A DNA stretch of 64,000 bases from Prolixibacteraceae bacterium UBA1413 (lineage in GTDB: Bacteria > Bacteroidota > Bacteroidia > Bacteroidales > Prolixibacteraceae), in NCBI GenBank assembly GCA_002304925.1, contig DBPT01000032.1:62001-126000 (forward strand). The letters run 5' to 3'. A program made the position numbers and the translations under genes. Positions 51,102 to 59,390 of this stretch are shown piece by piece. The notes below the pieces were generated by a model. The model was not told where the DNA came from and searched no databases. It saw nothing but the letters and a program-made list of their open reading frames with translations. Numbering within the stretch: position 1 is the first letter of the stretch; each line of letters opens with the position of its first letter.

Positions 51102-52361
51102 TTATTTCAAGAGGAAAGCTTCTTTGATCTTATCTACATAATCGAGTTTTTCCCAGGTGAACAACTCCAGGGTCATTGATTTGGGGGTATGGTAGGGGGG
51201 ATTGAATTTCTTTTCGGATAATTGCGGGGTACGACCCATATGGCCATATTTTGCTGTTTCCCGGTAAATGGGATTTCGCAATTTGAGTCTGTCTTCAATC
51301 AGGGCGGGGCGAAGGTCAAAAAGTTCGTTCACTTTCAGGGCGATTTCGCTGTCGCTGAGATTTACATTTTTTCTGCCGTAGGTATTCACATAGATGCCGA
51401 CGGGCTGGGCCACCCCGATGGCATAAGCCAGCTGGATGAGGATTTCATCGGCGACCCCTGCGGCCACCATATTTTTCGCAATATGGCGTGCTGCATAGGC
51501 TGCTGAACGGTCTACCTTGGAGGGATCTTTCCCCGAGAAGGCGCCGCCGCCGTGAGCTCCTTTTCCCCCGTAGGTGTCTACGATGATTTTTCTTCCCGTA
51601 AGGCCGGTATCTCCGTGAGGGCCGCCGATGACAAATTTTCCCGTGGGATTGACATGATACTGGATTTCGCCGTTGAAGAGCTTTTTCAAACGTTCGGGAA
51701 GTTGTGACACCACCCTAGGAATCAGGATATTGATAACGTCATGCCTGATTCTGGCCAGCATGGGCAGGTCATCATCAAACTCATCATGCTGGGTGGAGAC
51801 CACGATCGTATGGACCCGTATCGGATGATGGTCGTCGGAATATTCGATGGTCACCTGTGATTTGGAATCGGGACGGAGGTAAGGCATCGGGCTGTTTTCC
51901 TCCCTGCGAATGGCGGCAAGCTCAATCAAAATCCGGTGTGACAGTTCCAGGGCGAGGGGCATGTAGTTATCGGTATCCTTGCAGGCATACCCGAACATCA
52001 TCCCCTGGTCTCCGGCACCCTGGTCCTCACGTTTTTGCCGTTCCACACCCCGGTTAATGTCACCGCTCTGCTCGTGTATGGCCACAAAAATTCCGCAGGA
52101 GTTCCCGTCAAAACGGTATTCCGCTTTGGTATATCCGATTTCTTTGATCAGATTCCGCGTAACTTCCTGAATGTCAACATAGGTATTCGACTTCACCTCG
52201 CCCGCAATGACAACCTGCCCGGTGGTTACCAGGGTCTCGATGGCTACTTTTGAGTTGGGATCATAGGCCAGAAAATGATCCAGCAAAGCGTCAGAAATCT
52301 GGTCTGCCACCTTGTCGGGATGACCTTCCGATACAGATTCACTAGTGAATAAATAGCTCAT
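51102..52361 (-). CDS. metK: S-adenosylmethionine synthase
   Basis: A 419-residue enzyme making SAM from methionine and ATP. The start is set at MSYLFTSESVSEGHPDK (52361), the invariant N-terminus; ATGs farther upstream lie in the leader. Family motifs are GQVVIAGEVKSN, GAGDQGMMFGYACKDT and FVIGGPHGDTGLTGRK plus GGGAFSGKDPSKVDRSAAYA. A SAM-II-type riboswitch candidate in its leader would give feedback control. Monocistronic; the atp operon ends about 210 bp upstream. Confidence 0.97.
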   Translation of the reverse strand: MSYLFTSESVSEGHPDKVADQISDALLDHFLAYDPNSKVAIETLVTTGQVVIAGEVKSNTYVDIQEVTRNLIKEIGYTKAEYRFDGNSCGIFVAIHEQSGDINRGVERQKREDQGAGDQGMMFGYACKDTDNYMPLALELSHRILIELAAIRREENSPMPYLRPDSKSQVTIEYSDDHHPIRVHTIVVSTQHDEFDDDLPMLARIRHDVINILIPRVVSQLPERLKKLFNGEIQYHVNPTGKFVIGGPHGDTGLTGRKIIVDTYGGKGAHGGGAFSGKDPSKVDRSAAYAARHIAKNMVAAGVADEILIQLAYAIGVAQPVGIYVNTYGRKNVNLSDSEIALKVNELFDLRPALIEDRLKLRNPIYRETAKYGHMGRTPQLSEKKFNPPYHTPKSMTLELFTWEKLDYVDKIKEAFLLK

Positions 52362-52446
52362 TATCCATAATTTAATATGCCAGCAACCGCCGGCACGGTT
52401 CAACAATTAATGACTACAGGAGATAATGTGAACGGCACCAAAAGCC

Positions 52447-52500
52447 GGATTGTTTTAGCATTTTTTAGTGGTTGCAATCAATCACAAATCTTTCCACGTA
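52447..52500 (-). promoter_or_regulatory. SAM-II (SAM-alpha) riboswitch candidate before metK
   Basis: On the minus strand the leader shows GTGG (52497-52494) pairing with CCAC (52471-52468) as stem P1. The loop carries AGATTTG and TTGCAA, and the downstream pseudoknot strand includes GCTAAAA (52459-52453). These are the conserved features of the SAM-II consensus (GATTTG, TTGCA just before the P1 3' strand, GCTAAAA). It lies 86 nt before the metK ATG and just after a -7 box. The gene it precedes makes SAM. Read by eye; a covariance-model search (SAM_alpha) would settle it. Confidence 0.72.
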
Positions 52501-52507
52501 GCGGCTA

Positions 52508-52515
52508 CAAAAATA
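52508..52515 (-). promoter_or_regulatory. Candidate metK -7 box
   Basis: Minus strand TATTTTTG fits TAnnTTTG. A TTTG (52542-52539) lies 23 nt upstream, slightly wider than usual. It would start transcription directly before the aptamer stem at 52497. Confidence 0.45.
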
Positions 52516-52574
52516 ATTTTCTTTTTTAAAAAAAGAAACAAATGGGAAAATATAAAATCGCTGAAGGGATCGGC

Positions 52575-53453
52575 TCATGAGCGAAGCGCTTCGGCACCCC
52601 CCGTAATTTCGAGGATCTCTTTGGTGATGGCGGCCTGCCGGGCTTTGTTATATTGTAAGGTCAGTTCCCCGAGCAGATCGGTGGCGTTATCGGTGGCCTG
52701 GTGCATGGCTGTCATGCGGGCGCCGTGTTCGGCAGCACAGGAGAGCAGCAAGGTTTTGTAAAACATAGTATTGAGCCACATAGGAAACATCACCTCTGCA
52801 ATTTCTGTTGGTGAGGGTTCAAAAATAATGTCTCCTCGCAACAAATTTTCATCAGGTGCAGGAAACTGAAGCGGCAAAAAAGTCTGCGTGGATTGGATAT
52901 ATTGTGCAGCATTGATAAAATCATTATAAACCAGTTCAATCCTGTCGTATTCCCCCTTTAGGTAAAGATCGCGCAATTCAGCAGACACTTCGGACGCGTT
53001 TTCAAAGTTCAGCCTGTCGAGCAGGTCGTTTTTGTTCCGGGAGACTTTGATCTTGTGGCTTTTCAGGAAACGTTCGCCTTGTTTCCCGATTGTCAGAAAA
53101 CTGACATTGTCGTTCGCAGCCTGTTGCCGGTATTTTTCATTCACCAGGTCAGAGGCCTTCCCGATAACCGCAGCGTTAAAGGCCCCACAAAGACCCCGGT
53201 TCGAAGAGATCAGCACGATCAGAATTCTGACGGGATCACGGGGTTTCGTTAATTCACTATCAATCAGGCCACTGAAGTTCTTAATGGCCGATTCCAGAAG
53301 TTGTTTGAAATTTGAAGAATAAGGCCTGAAATGAATCACCGCATCCTGCGCCTTTTTCAATTTGGCCGCTGAAACCATTTTCATGGCACTGGTCACCTGA
53401 CGGGTGGTTTTGATGCTTCCGATGCGAGTACGTATTTCTTTCAGCCCTGACAT
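52575..53453 (-). CDS. atpG: ATP synthase F1 subunit gamma
   Basis: A 292-residue central-stalk subunit that rotates within the alpha/beta hexamer. The N-terminal helix is SGLKEIRTRIGSIKTTRQVT with SAMKMVSAAKLKKAQD, and the C-terminal helix has AEHGARMTAMHQATDNATDL; both are the coiled-coil parts of the family. Length is normal. It is the last gene of the atp operon here and 29 bp after atpA. The beta and epsilon genes do not follow. Confidence 0.97.
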   Translation of the reverse strand: MSGLKEIRTRIGSIKTTRQVTSAMKMVSAAKLKKAQDAVIHFRPYSSNFKQLLESAIKNFSGLIDSELTKPRDPVRILIVLISSNRGLCGAFNAAVIGKASDLVNEKYRQQAANDNVSFLTIGKQGERFLKSHKIKVSRNKNDLLDRLNFENASEVSAELRDLYLKGEYDRIELVYNDFINAAQYIQSTQTFLPLQFPAPDENLLRGDIIFEPSPTEIAEVMFPMWLNTMFYKTLLLSCAAEHGARMTAMHQATDNATDLLGELTLQYNKARQAAITKEILEITGGAEALRS

Positions 53454-53482
53454 AATTCAGAAATAATAAGAGATGACGGTTA

Positions 53483-55066
53483 TTATGCGGAACCAAATTT
53501 CTCTGCGACTACCGCAGCGGCTTCCCGGAGCACCTTTTCAATTTCCCCGGTAAGTATGCCCGATTTCAGGCTCTTTAGTTCATCCTTGTATTTCAGGTCC
53601 ATGAGTTCCAGAAATTCCGTTTCGAACTGTTTTACTTTTTCGACGGGCACCTTTCGCAGTAATTCCTGGGTTCCGCAGTATATAATTGCGATCATATGTT
53701 CTGTTTTCATGGGCTGGTACTGGCCCTGTTTCAGGATTTCCACATTCTTCCGGCCTTTGTCAAGGACCCGAAGGGTGGATGCGTCGAGGTCGGAGCCGAA
53801 TTTAGCGAAGGCCTCGAGTTCACGGAACTGTGCCTGGTCTAGTTTCAGAGTTCCCGCGATTTTTTTCATGGCTTTCAGCTGGGCGGATCCTCCCACGCGG
53901 GACACGGAAATTCCGACATTGATAGCAGGGCGGACGCCTGAATTGAAGAGGTTGGTTTCCAGAAAAATCTGTCCGTCGGTAATGGAAATAACATTGGTAG
54001 GGATGTATGCCGATACGTCGCCTGCCTGGGTTTCGATGATGGGAAGAGCGGTCAGGGAACCGCCGCCTTTTACTTTATCTTTCAGGCAAGGCGGGAGGTT
54101 GTTCATCTGGGCGGCGATTTCGTCCGATTCGATAATTTTAGCTGCCCTTTCCAGCAGTCTTGAATGGAGGTAAAAGACATCGCCGGGATAGGCTTCCCTT
54201 CCGGGAGGCCGGCGCAGGAGGAGGGATACTTCCCGGTAGGAGACGGCTTGTTTTGACAGGTCGTCGAAGATGATCAGCGCATCACGGCCCGTATCCCGGA
54301 AATACTCCCCGATGGCTGCACCGGCATAGGGGGCATAGAATTGAAGGGCGGCGGGATCGGATGCCGAAGCCATCACGATGGTGGTATAATCCATGGCCCC
54401 ATGTTTTTCGAGGATGGAAGCCAGGGTTGCCACGGTTGAGCCTTTCTGGCCGATACCAACATAAATGCAATAAACGGGTTCGCCTTTTTCGTAATTTTCG
54501 CGCTGGTTGATGATGGTATCAATGGCTACGGCCGTTTTGCCTGTTTGCCGGTCCCCGATGATGAGTTCCCGCTGGCCTCTACCGATGGGAATCATGGCAT
54601 CGATGGCCTTGATACCGGTTTGGAGCGGTTGTTTCACCTGCTGTCTGAAAATGACGCCGGGCGCTTTCCTTTCCAGGGGCATTTCAAACAGTTCCCCCGT
54701 AATGGGCCCTTTTCCGTCGATGGGTTCTCCCAGGGTGTTGATCACCCGGCCGATCACCTTTTCGCTGACCATGATGGAGGCAATTCTTTTCAGCCTTTTT
54801 ACGGTATCTCCCTCCCTGATCGATTCCGACGGTCCCAGCAATACGGCACCGACATTATCCTCTTCCAGGTTGAGTACTATTCCCTTTGTTCCGCTTTCAA
54901 ACTCGATCATTTCGTTTGCTTCCACATGGGAAAGCCCGTGTATGCGGGCAATGCCGTCCCCCACTTGCAGGACGGTTCCCACTTCGTCGAGGTCGGCCTG
55001 CACCCTGAAATGCTCCAGTTGCTTTCTGATTATACTTGAGACTTCTGCCGGTCTTATTTCAGCCAT
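53483..55066 (-). CDS. atpA: ATP synthase F1 subunit alpha
   Basis: A 527-residue non-catalytic nucleotide-binding subunit. The Walker A motif is GDRQTGKTAVAIDTI, Walker B is ALIIFDDLSKQAVSYRE, and the alpha-specific SxxRVGGSAQLKAMK segment is present. It starts ADIRPAEVSSIIRKQL-like (MAEIRPAEVSSIIRK), the region that binds the peripheral stalk. Length fits the family. It lies 28 bp after atpH and before atpG. Confidence 0.98.
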   Translation of the reverse strand: MAEIRPAEVSSIIRKQLEHFRVQADLDEVGTVLQVGDGIARIHGLSHVEANEMIEFESGTKGIVLNLEEDNVGAVLLGPSESIREGDTVKRLKRIASIMVSEKVIGRVINTLGEPIDGKGPITGELFEMPLERKAPGVIFRQQVKQPLQTGIKAIDAMIPIGRGQRELIIGDRQTGKTAVAIDTIINQRENYEKGEPVYCIYVGIGQKGSTVATLASILEKHGAMDYTTIVMASASDPAALQFYAPYAGAAIGEYFRDTGRDALIIFDDLSKQAVSYREVSLLLRRPPGREAYPGDVFYLHSRLLERAAKIIESDEIAAQMNNLPPCLKDKVKGGGSLTALPIIETQAGDVSAYIPTNVISITDGQIFLETNLFNSGVRPAINVGISVSRVGGSAQLKAMKKIAGTLKLDQAQFRELEAFAKFGSDLDASTLRVLDKGRKNVEILKQGQYQPMKTEHMIAIIYCGTQELLRKVPVEKVKQFETEFLELMDLKYKDELKSLKSGILTGEIEKVLREAAAVVAEKFGSA

Positions 55067-55094
55067 AGCATCTTTATATTATCTGTTAGGTTCT

Positions 55095-55634
55095 TTATTT
55101 TGCCAACATGGCAGTTTTTATCTTTTTCAGCTGGGTGGAAATGCTGCCGTCAAACTGCAGGTCATCGATGCGCAGGATCATCCCTCCCAGGATTGCGGAA
55201 TTTACTCTTCCCGATAATTCCACGGTTTTTCCGGTTTCCTGTTCCAAAATGCGCCTGATCTGTTCCAGGATCCCGGGACTCATTTCAACAGCAGTGGTGA
55301 CTGTGGCAGGTATGATTCCCTTGTTCCTGCGCACCATTTCCGTGAAATTACGGCAAATACCCGGAAGTTCTGTTTCCCGGTTGTTTTCGGCGATCAGAAG
55401 GATGAACCTGAGAGTCATTTCATGTACGTGCGGCTTAAGGAGATCCTTCAGAATTTGCTTTTTCTGAGAGACGTTAACTACCGGATTATGCAAGAGTTGC
55501 ATGAAATCTTCAGAATCGCGGCAAAGGGCGTACACTTTTTTCATATCATCGTGAAGGGCGGTCATTTCTCCGGCATCCCTGGCCAGGGAGAAGAACGCTT
55601 TCGCATACCTCACGTTGATCTTGCTCTGGTTCAT
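55095..55634 (-). CDS. atpH: ATP synthase F1 subunit delta
   Basis: A 179-residue peripheral-stalk subunit. It opens KINVRYAKAFFSLARDAGEM and has the family C-terminal pattern LSGRVNSAILGGMILRIDDL with a KKIKTAML ending. Length is typical. It begins 4 bp after atpF ends. Its position between atpF and atpA is the standard order. Confidence 0.95.
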   Translation of the reverse strand: MNQSKINVRYAKAFFSLARDAGEMTALHDDMKKVYALCRDSEDFMQLLHNPVVNVSQKKQILKDLLKPHVHEMTLRFILLIAENNRETELPGICRNFTEMVRRNKGIIPATVTTAVEMSPGILEQIRRILEQETGKTVELSGRVNSAILGGMILRIDDLQFDGSISTQLKKIKTAMLAK

Positions 55635-55638
55635 CCTT

Positions 55639-56133
55639 TCAGTTCAGCTTAAATTCCTCAAGTTGGGCACTGATAATCTTTTCCTGGCTCGGGGTATTGT
55701 CCAGTTTTTCCCGGAGAATTGTTTCGGCGATTTTCACGGAAAGCTCAGCTACCTGTTGTTTAATTTCATCCAAGGCCATATTTTTCTCATTTTCCATCTG
55801 ATCGCGGAGTTGTGCCATGAGTTTGGCGCTTTCCTGCCCTGCTTTTTCCCTGGCTTCCGAAATCATCTGGTCCCTGATGTCCCTGGCTTCCCGCAGGATT
55901 TGTTCCTTATCCCTTACCGCTTCAGCCCTGATAAGATCCTGCTCGGCCTTGAGGTCGCCGATTTGACGGCGTGCCAGTTCCGCGGAATTCAGCGCATCAC
56001 GGATGGCTTCTTCCCGTTCCCTGAGCGCATTCAGAATGGGTTTCCAGGCGAATTTGCCCAGAATGAAGACCACCACCCCGAAAATGATGACCATCCAGAA
56101 TATGGTTCCCGCACTTGGAGTTACTAAGCCCAT
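55639..56133 (-). CDS. atpF: ATP synthase F0 subunit b
   Basis: A 164-residue membrane-anchored stator. One transmembrane helix (AGTIFWMVIIFGVVVFIL) is followed by a long charged helix (REREEAIRDALNSAELARRQ, then EAREKAGQESAKLMAQLRDQ) that forms the dimeric stalk. Length is the usual one. It lies 81 bp after atpE and 4 bp before atpH. Confidence 0.96.
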   Translation of the reverse strand: MGLVTPSAGTIFWMVIIFGVVVFILGKFAWKPILNALREREEAIRDALNSAELARRQIGDLKAEQDLIRAEAVRDKEQILREARDIRDQMISEAREKAGQESAKLMAQLRDQMENEKNMALDEIKQQVAELSVKIAETILREKLDNTPSQEKIISAQLEEFKLN

Positions 56134-56214
56134 AACAGTATAAATTAATAACGGAATAAAAAGGATTCCGCCTCCGGCTTCCCGAAGGCAGCCTGACAGG
56201 GAGGATCTCCTATA

Positions 56215-56472
56215 TTAATTTTCTCCGAGGAAGATCACCAGAATGCAGGTAATCACCGCGAAAAAGGCAACTCCTTCAATAAGGGCTGCCGAAATGATCA
56301 TGGTGGAACGGATGTCGCCGCTCGATTCAGGCTGACGGGCAATCGCCTCCATGGCACTCTGTCCGATGCGTCCGATACCCATTGCTGCCCCGATGGTCGC
56401 CATTCCCGCTCCGATGGCCGCTCCGAAAGAAGCCAGAGCCACTTCAGCCAATAAAACAAATAACGTTGTCAT
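56215..56472 (-). CDS. atpE: ATP synthase F0 subunit c
   Basis: An 85-residue hairpin of two transmembrane helices forming the rotor ring. The polar loop is ARQPESSGDI and the ion-carrying acid is E66 in SAALIEGVAFF. The glutamine of helix 1 and the serine or threonine after the glutamate, which mark sodium-binding rings, are both missing, so the ring is predicted to use protons. The gene lies 30 bp after atpB. Confidence 0.96.
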   Translation of the reverse strand: MTTLFVLLAEVALASFGAAIGAGMATIGAAMGIGRIGQSAMEAIARQPESSGDIRSTMIISAALIEGVAFFAVITCILVIFLGEN

Positions 56473-56502
56473 AATTCAAATGTTAAGTTGTATATCAATT
56501 AT

Positions 56503-57600
56503 TTAATGATGTTCTACAGTAGCCATTCCGAAATAGAGCGCCGATAAAAGGGTAAAAACATAGGCCTGGATGAATGATACCAATATGTCAAGGATCATAA
56601 TGAAAACGGAAAAAAGCACCGAAACAGGACTGATCAGCAGTCCGCCTGCGCTTCCGAAGAGGTTTCCGAAAATAAAGATCAGGCTCACAAACACCGTGAT
56701 GATGAGGTGTCCCGCCATCATGTTGGCGAACAACCGGACCATCAGTACGAAAGGTTTTGTAAACATGCCGAAGAACTCTACAAACGGCATCAGGGGGACG
56801 GGAAATTTCATCCACCACGGCACATCGGGGTTGAAAATTTCTTTCCAGTAATGTTTGTTCCCGCTGAAGGTGGTGATAAAAAAAGTGATCAAAGCCAGGA
56901 CCAGGGTAACGGAGATGTTTCCGGTAACATTGGCGCCGAGCGGAAAAACGGGAATCAGGCCGAACAGGTTATTGATCAGGATTATAAAAAACAAGGAAAG
57001 CAGGATGGGAAGGAACCGTTCATGGTTTTTCTTTCCGATGGCGGGGATGGCGATTTCATCCCGTACGAAAAGGATGACCGGTTCTATCAGGTTCTGCAGT
57101 CCGGAGGGGGCTTTCCCCCTGCTTTTGACAGCGCTTCGGGCAACGGCAAGAAGAATCAGCACCAGGATAACAGCGGAAATCAACGCTCCGGCCACGGTTT
57201 TGGTGATGGAAAGGTCAAAGGGTTTCCCAATGATTTCCCCTGCGTCGTTTACTTCGACAATTTTTCCTTCCTCTTGACCTTCCGTAGCGATGGCAAATCC
57301 CTTATACGCGGAATGGCCGTGCTGGAACCGGGAGGAAAGGAAGAGGTGGAGTCCGCTGGTTTTGCTATATAACAGGATGGGAAGCGGTATGGAGACGTGG
57401 GTTTTCCCGAAGGTGACAATATGCCATTCGTGGGCATCTGACACATGTTCAACGACATACTTGCCGGCATCGAACGATGCGGCTTCATGTCCTGTTTTGG
57501 TCCCGGTGACATTTTCGGGAGATTGCGTTGCGGCATGCAAAACCATTCCGCAGAAGATCAGGAACAGACAAAGAAATAGTAGTTTCCCGGCTTGATTCAT
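56503..57600 (-). CDS. atpB: ATP synthase F0 subunit a
   Basis: A 365-residue proton-channel subunit. It has a signal-like first helix (NQAGKLLFLCLFLIFCGMVL) and a phylum-typical extended N-terminal periplasmic part of about 130 residues before the five or six helices of the core. The essential arginine lies in VLMVRLFANMMAGHLIITVF. The ATG at 57600 (MNQAGK) is preferred over one at 57645, which overlaps the upstream gene. It follows the atpI-like gene and precedes atpE by 30 bp. Confidence 0.95.
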   Translation of the reverse strand: MNQAGKLLFLCLFLIFCGMVLHAATQSPENVTGTKTGHEAASFDAGKYVVEHVSDAHEWHIVTFGKTHVSIPLPILLYSKTSGLHLFLSSRFQHGHSAYKGFAIATEGQEEGKIVEVNDAGEIIGKPFDLSITKTVAGALISAVILVLILLAVARSAVKSRGKAPSGLQNLIEPVILFVRDEIAIPAIGKKNHERFLPILLSLFFIILINNLFGLIPVFPLGANVTGNISVTLVLALITFFITTFSGNKHYWKEIFNPDVPWWMKFPVPLMPFVEFFGMFTKPFVLMVRLFANMMAGHLIITVFVSLIFIFGNLFGSAGGLLISPVSVLFSVFIMILDILVSFIQAYVFTLLSALYFGMATVEHH

Positions 57601-57641
57601 GATCGGAACAGATAATAACTGTCTTACACCGGCAAATGTAG

Positions 57642-58100
57642 TCAATTTTGTTTATGGCTATTCTCCTGATCTGATAAAGTAAAGGAATTCTCCCCGGGCC
57701 GGGCCGTATTCTTTTTTGTACTGTTCCGAAGGTATCGCGACAGTTCGGAAACTTCGAATGGAGTAAAGATCAGGTAAAGGCTTGCAAGGCAAATCACAAA
57801 GGCAAGGGCGTTGCTTTTGATGGTCAGGAAACAGATTACTGCGATGGACAGGTAGACAAAGAGGCGGACCATGGTCACCATCATGCTTGCCCGGGCGAAT
57901 CTGCCGGTATCTTTATGTGCGGTTTTGACAATCCAGAAAAAGCTGATAAAGGTAAAGAGTGCCACGAATAGCAGGAGCGGTAAAAAGAGGGGATGGTAAT
58001 ATTTGCTTAGGAAGAACCGGAAAAGGACAAATCCAGCCAGGGCGACCAGGGCTGTAAGTAAAAGCAGGCGCAGGAGGAAACGGCGGACCGGGGTTTCCAT
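57642..58100 (-). CDS. Membrane protein at the atpI position
   Basis: A 152-residue protein with four predicted transmembrane helices (LLLLTALVALAGFVLFRFFL, PLLLFVALFTFISFFWIV, LFVYLSIAVICFLTI and ALAFVICLASLYLIF) and a polar C-terminal tail. Its place between bactofilin and atpB, and its size and topology, fit the ATP synthase I-chain/AtpI-like proteins thought to help assemble the c ring, but sequence motifs of AtpI are not obvious. The ATG abuts the bactofilin stop (TAAATG) and the gene ends 41 bp before atpB. Confidence 0.7.
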   Translation of the reverse strand: METPVRRFLLRLLLLTALVALAGFVLFRFFLSKYYHPLFLPLLLFVALFTFISFFWIVKTAHKDTGRFARASMMVTMVRLFVYLSIAVICFLTIKSNALAFVICLASLYLIFTPFEVSELSRYLRNSTKKNTARPGENSFTLSDQENSHKQN

Positions 58101-58487
58101 TTAAGATTTCCGGGGTTCTTCAGCGGTTTTTTCCACAGGACCCATCTGGCAGGTGCCGGTAAATATCGATCCGGGTTCCACGGCCAGCCTGGTGGCAATG
58201 ATATCTCCGGCAACCACGGCGGTGGATTTCAGGGTAAGCAGTTCGGAGGCCGAAATCTTGCCCTTGAAATTCCCCGAAACTTCAATGTTGGTACAGAGGA
58301 TATCTCCTTCTATACTTCCTGCGGCGCCAATCACCAGGCGGCCTTTGGATTTGATGTTTCCTTTTACGTACCCGTCGATCCGGATATCGCCCTCGGCATG
58401 GATATCACCGGAAATCCTGGTGCCGTTGCTGATCAGGTTAATGTTCTGGGAGGGGGTCTCCTGTGTGGGTTTCTGTGTCATTTTCAT
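58101..58487 (-). CDS. Bactofilin (polymer-forming cytoskeletal protein)
   Basis: A 128-residue bactofilin. The central part is a right-handed beta-helix of short repeats: ISGDIHAEGDIRIDGYVKGN, then IKSKGRLVIGAAGSIEGDIL and TLKSTAVVAGDIIATRLAVE. N- and C-termini are short and disordered. Bactofilins form nucleotide-free filaments at membranes and steer cell-wall or shape machinery. In Bacteroidota this gene commonly precedes the atp genes, as here, directly abutting the atpI-like gene. Confidence 0.93.
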   Translation of the reverse strand: MKMTQKPTQETPSQNINLISNGTRISGDIHAEGDIRIDGYVKGNIKSKGRLVIGAAGSIEGDILCTNIEVSGNFKGKISASELLTLKSTAVVAGDIIATRLAVEPGSIFTGTCQMGPVEKTAEEPRKS

Positions 58488-58540
58488 AACGGGATAATTA
58501 TTTTACCTGGTTAGTTGATAATTCAAGGAGTGTAAAATTA

Positions 58541-58571
58541 AAAAAAAAGATCAGAATTTTCTGATCTTTTT
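58541..58571. terminator. Bidirectional terminator between rpmF and bactofilin genes
   Basis: Arms AAAAAGATCAGAA (58544-58556) and TTCTGATCTTTTT (58559-58571) pair perfectly over 13 bp, with A-runs and T-runs at the ends. It follows the minus-strand rpmF stop at once, ending that unit before the bactofilin/atp operon. Confidence 0.8.
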
Positions 58572-58581
58572 ACAGGGCTGT

Positions 58582-58767
58582 TTAAACAGCAATCTCTTTT
58601 TCTATTACCTGTTTCCCTCGGTAGTGTCCGCACTCGCCGCAAATGGTGTGCATTTTGACGGTTGCCCCGCAATTGGAACAGATGGTAAGGGTAGGCACAA
58701 CGGCTTTGTCGTGCGTTCTGCGCTTGTCCCTTCTGCTCTTCGAATGTTTATGTTTTGGATGTGCCAT
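58582..58767 (-). CDS. rpmF: 50S ribosomal protein L32
   Basis: A 61-residue ribosomal protein with the typical basic N-terminus (AHPKHKHSKSRRDKRRTHDK) and a zinc ribbon with ICSNCGATVKMHTICGECGH. The four cysteines are intact, so this is the zinc-binding C+ form. It lies 13 bp after the DUF177 gene, the conserved partner. Confidence 0.97.
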   Translation of the reverse strand: MAHPKHKHSKSRRDKRRTHDKAVVPTLTICSNCGATVKMHTICGECGHYRGKQVIEKEIAV

Positions 58768-58780
58768 AGCTATGTAAATT

Positions 58781-59308
58781 TTAATTGTTATTCAATAAAT
58801 TTTTTAACTGTATCCATCTTTGGTCCCCCTTTCCTTCATGAAGGGGGGAATATTCCTTCAGTTTTTCAAGCATTTCAGGGTTGCATTCACTGCTCCCGTC
58901 CTGCCGGTCAGGATGAATATGTTTCAGCGGAATGCCGAGGACGATGTAATCGTAGATGATCTGGGCCACATTGAACTGATAATCTTCGGGGTGGAGCCAG
59001 ATCACCTCATCGGAATCCTCATATCCGTAATCTCCGAATTTGATGATCAGATCAGCCTTGTTTGCTATCTCCTGATCATACTGATCGAGGCACCGGTCGC
59101 AGGTCAGCCTGGCGCTCCCCTTCAGGGCAAGATGCAATGACATAAAGGTGTTCCGTTTTTCCAGGCTGATCGTGACATCAGCCTCCGCTTCTTCTATCAG
59201 GCTATTTTCAAAAAGTTCAAAGAACGAATTTCTTATGTGATAGTCAAATAGATGATTGCCTTCTTTTAAACCCTTGAAAGCAATGTTGTATGTTGACAAT
59301 TTTTCCAA
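58781..59308 (-). CDS. YceD/DUF177-family protein
   Basis: A 175-residue member of the DUF177 family, linked in other organisms to 23S rRNA accumulation and always next to rpmF. The motif LTCDRCLDQYDQEIANK with the CxxC pair and the acidic region DYGYEDSDEVIWLHPEDYQF match; family proteins often bind zinc by such cysteines. The N-terminus is STYNIAFKGLKEGNHLFDYH. It heads the DUF177-rpmF pair. A -7 box, TACTTTTG at 59333-59326, lies 18 bp upstream. Confidence 0.92.
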   Translation of the reverse strand: MEKLSTYNIAFKGLKEGNHLFDYHIRNSFFELFENSLIEEAEADVTISLEKRNTFMSLHLALKGSARLTCDRCLDQYDQEIANKADLIIKFGDYGYEDSDEVIWLHPEDYQFNVAQIIYDYIVLGIPLKHIHPDRQDGSSECNPEMLEKLKEYSPLHEGKGDQRWIQLKNLLNNN

Positions 59309-59325
59309 AACTCAAAAAAGTGCTG

Positions 59326-59333
59326 CAAAAGTA
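59326..59333 (-). promoter_or_regulatory. Candidate -7 box of the DUF177-rpmF pair
   Basis: Minus strand TACTTTTG fits TAnnTTTG. An upstream TTTG (59353-59350) is 16 nt away, shorter than the usual 19-21. Confidence 0.35.
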
Positions 59334-59390
59334 TGTTTTTTTTGCAATACAAACATTAAAAACCTGTCAAAATATTGAAGGTTATCCCTT

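Noticed and set aside
52491..52500. TTTCCACGTA, resembling half of a parS site.
   Set aside because: It lacks the second half and is explained by the P1 stem of the riboswitch candidate.
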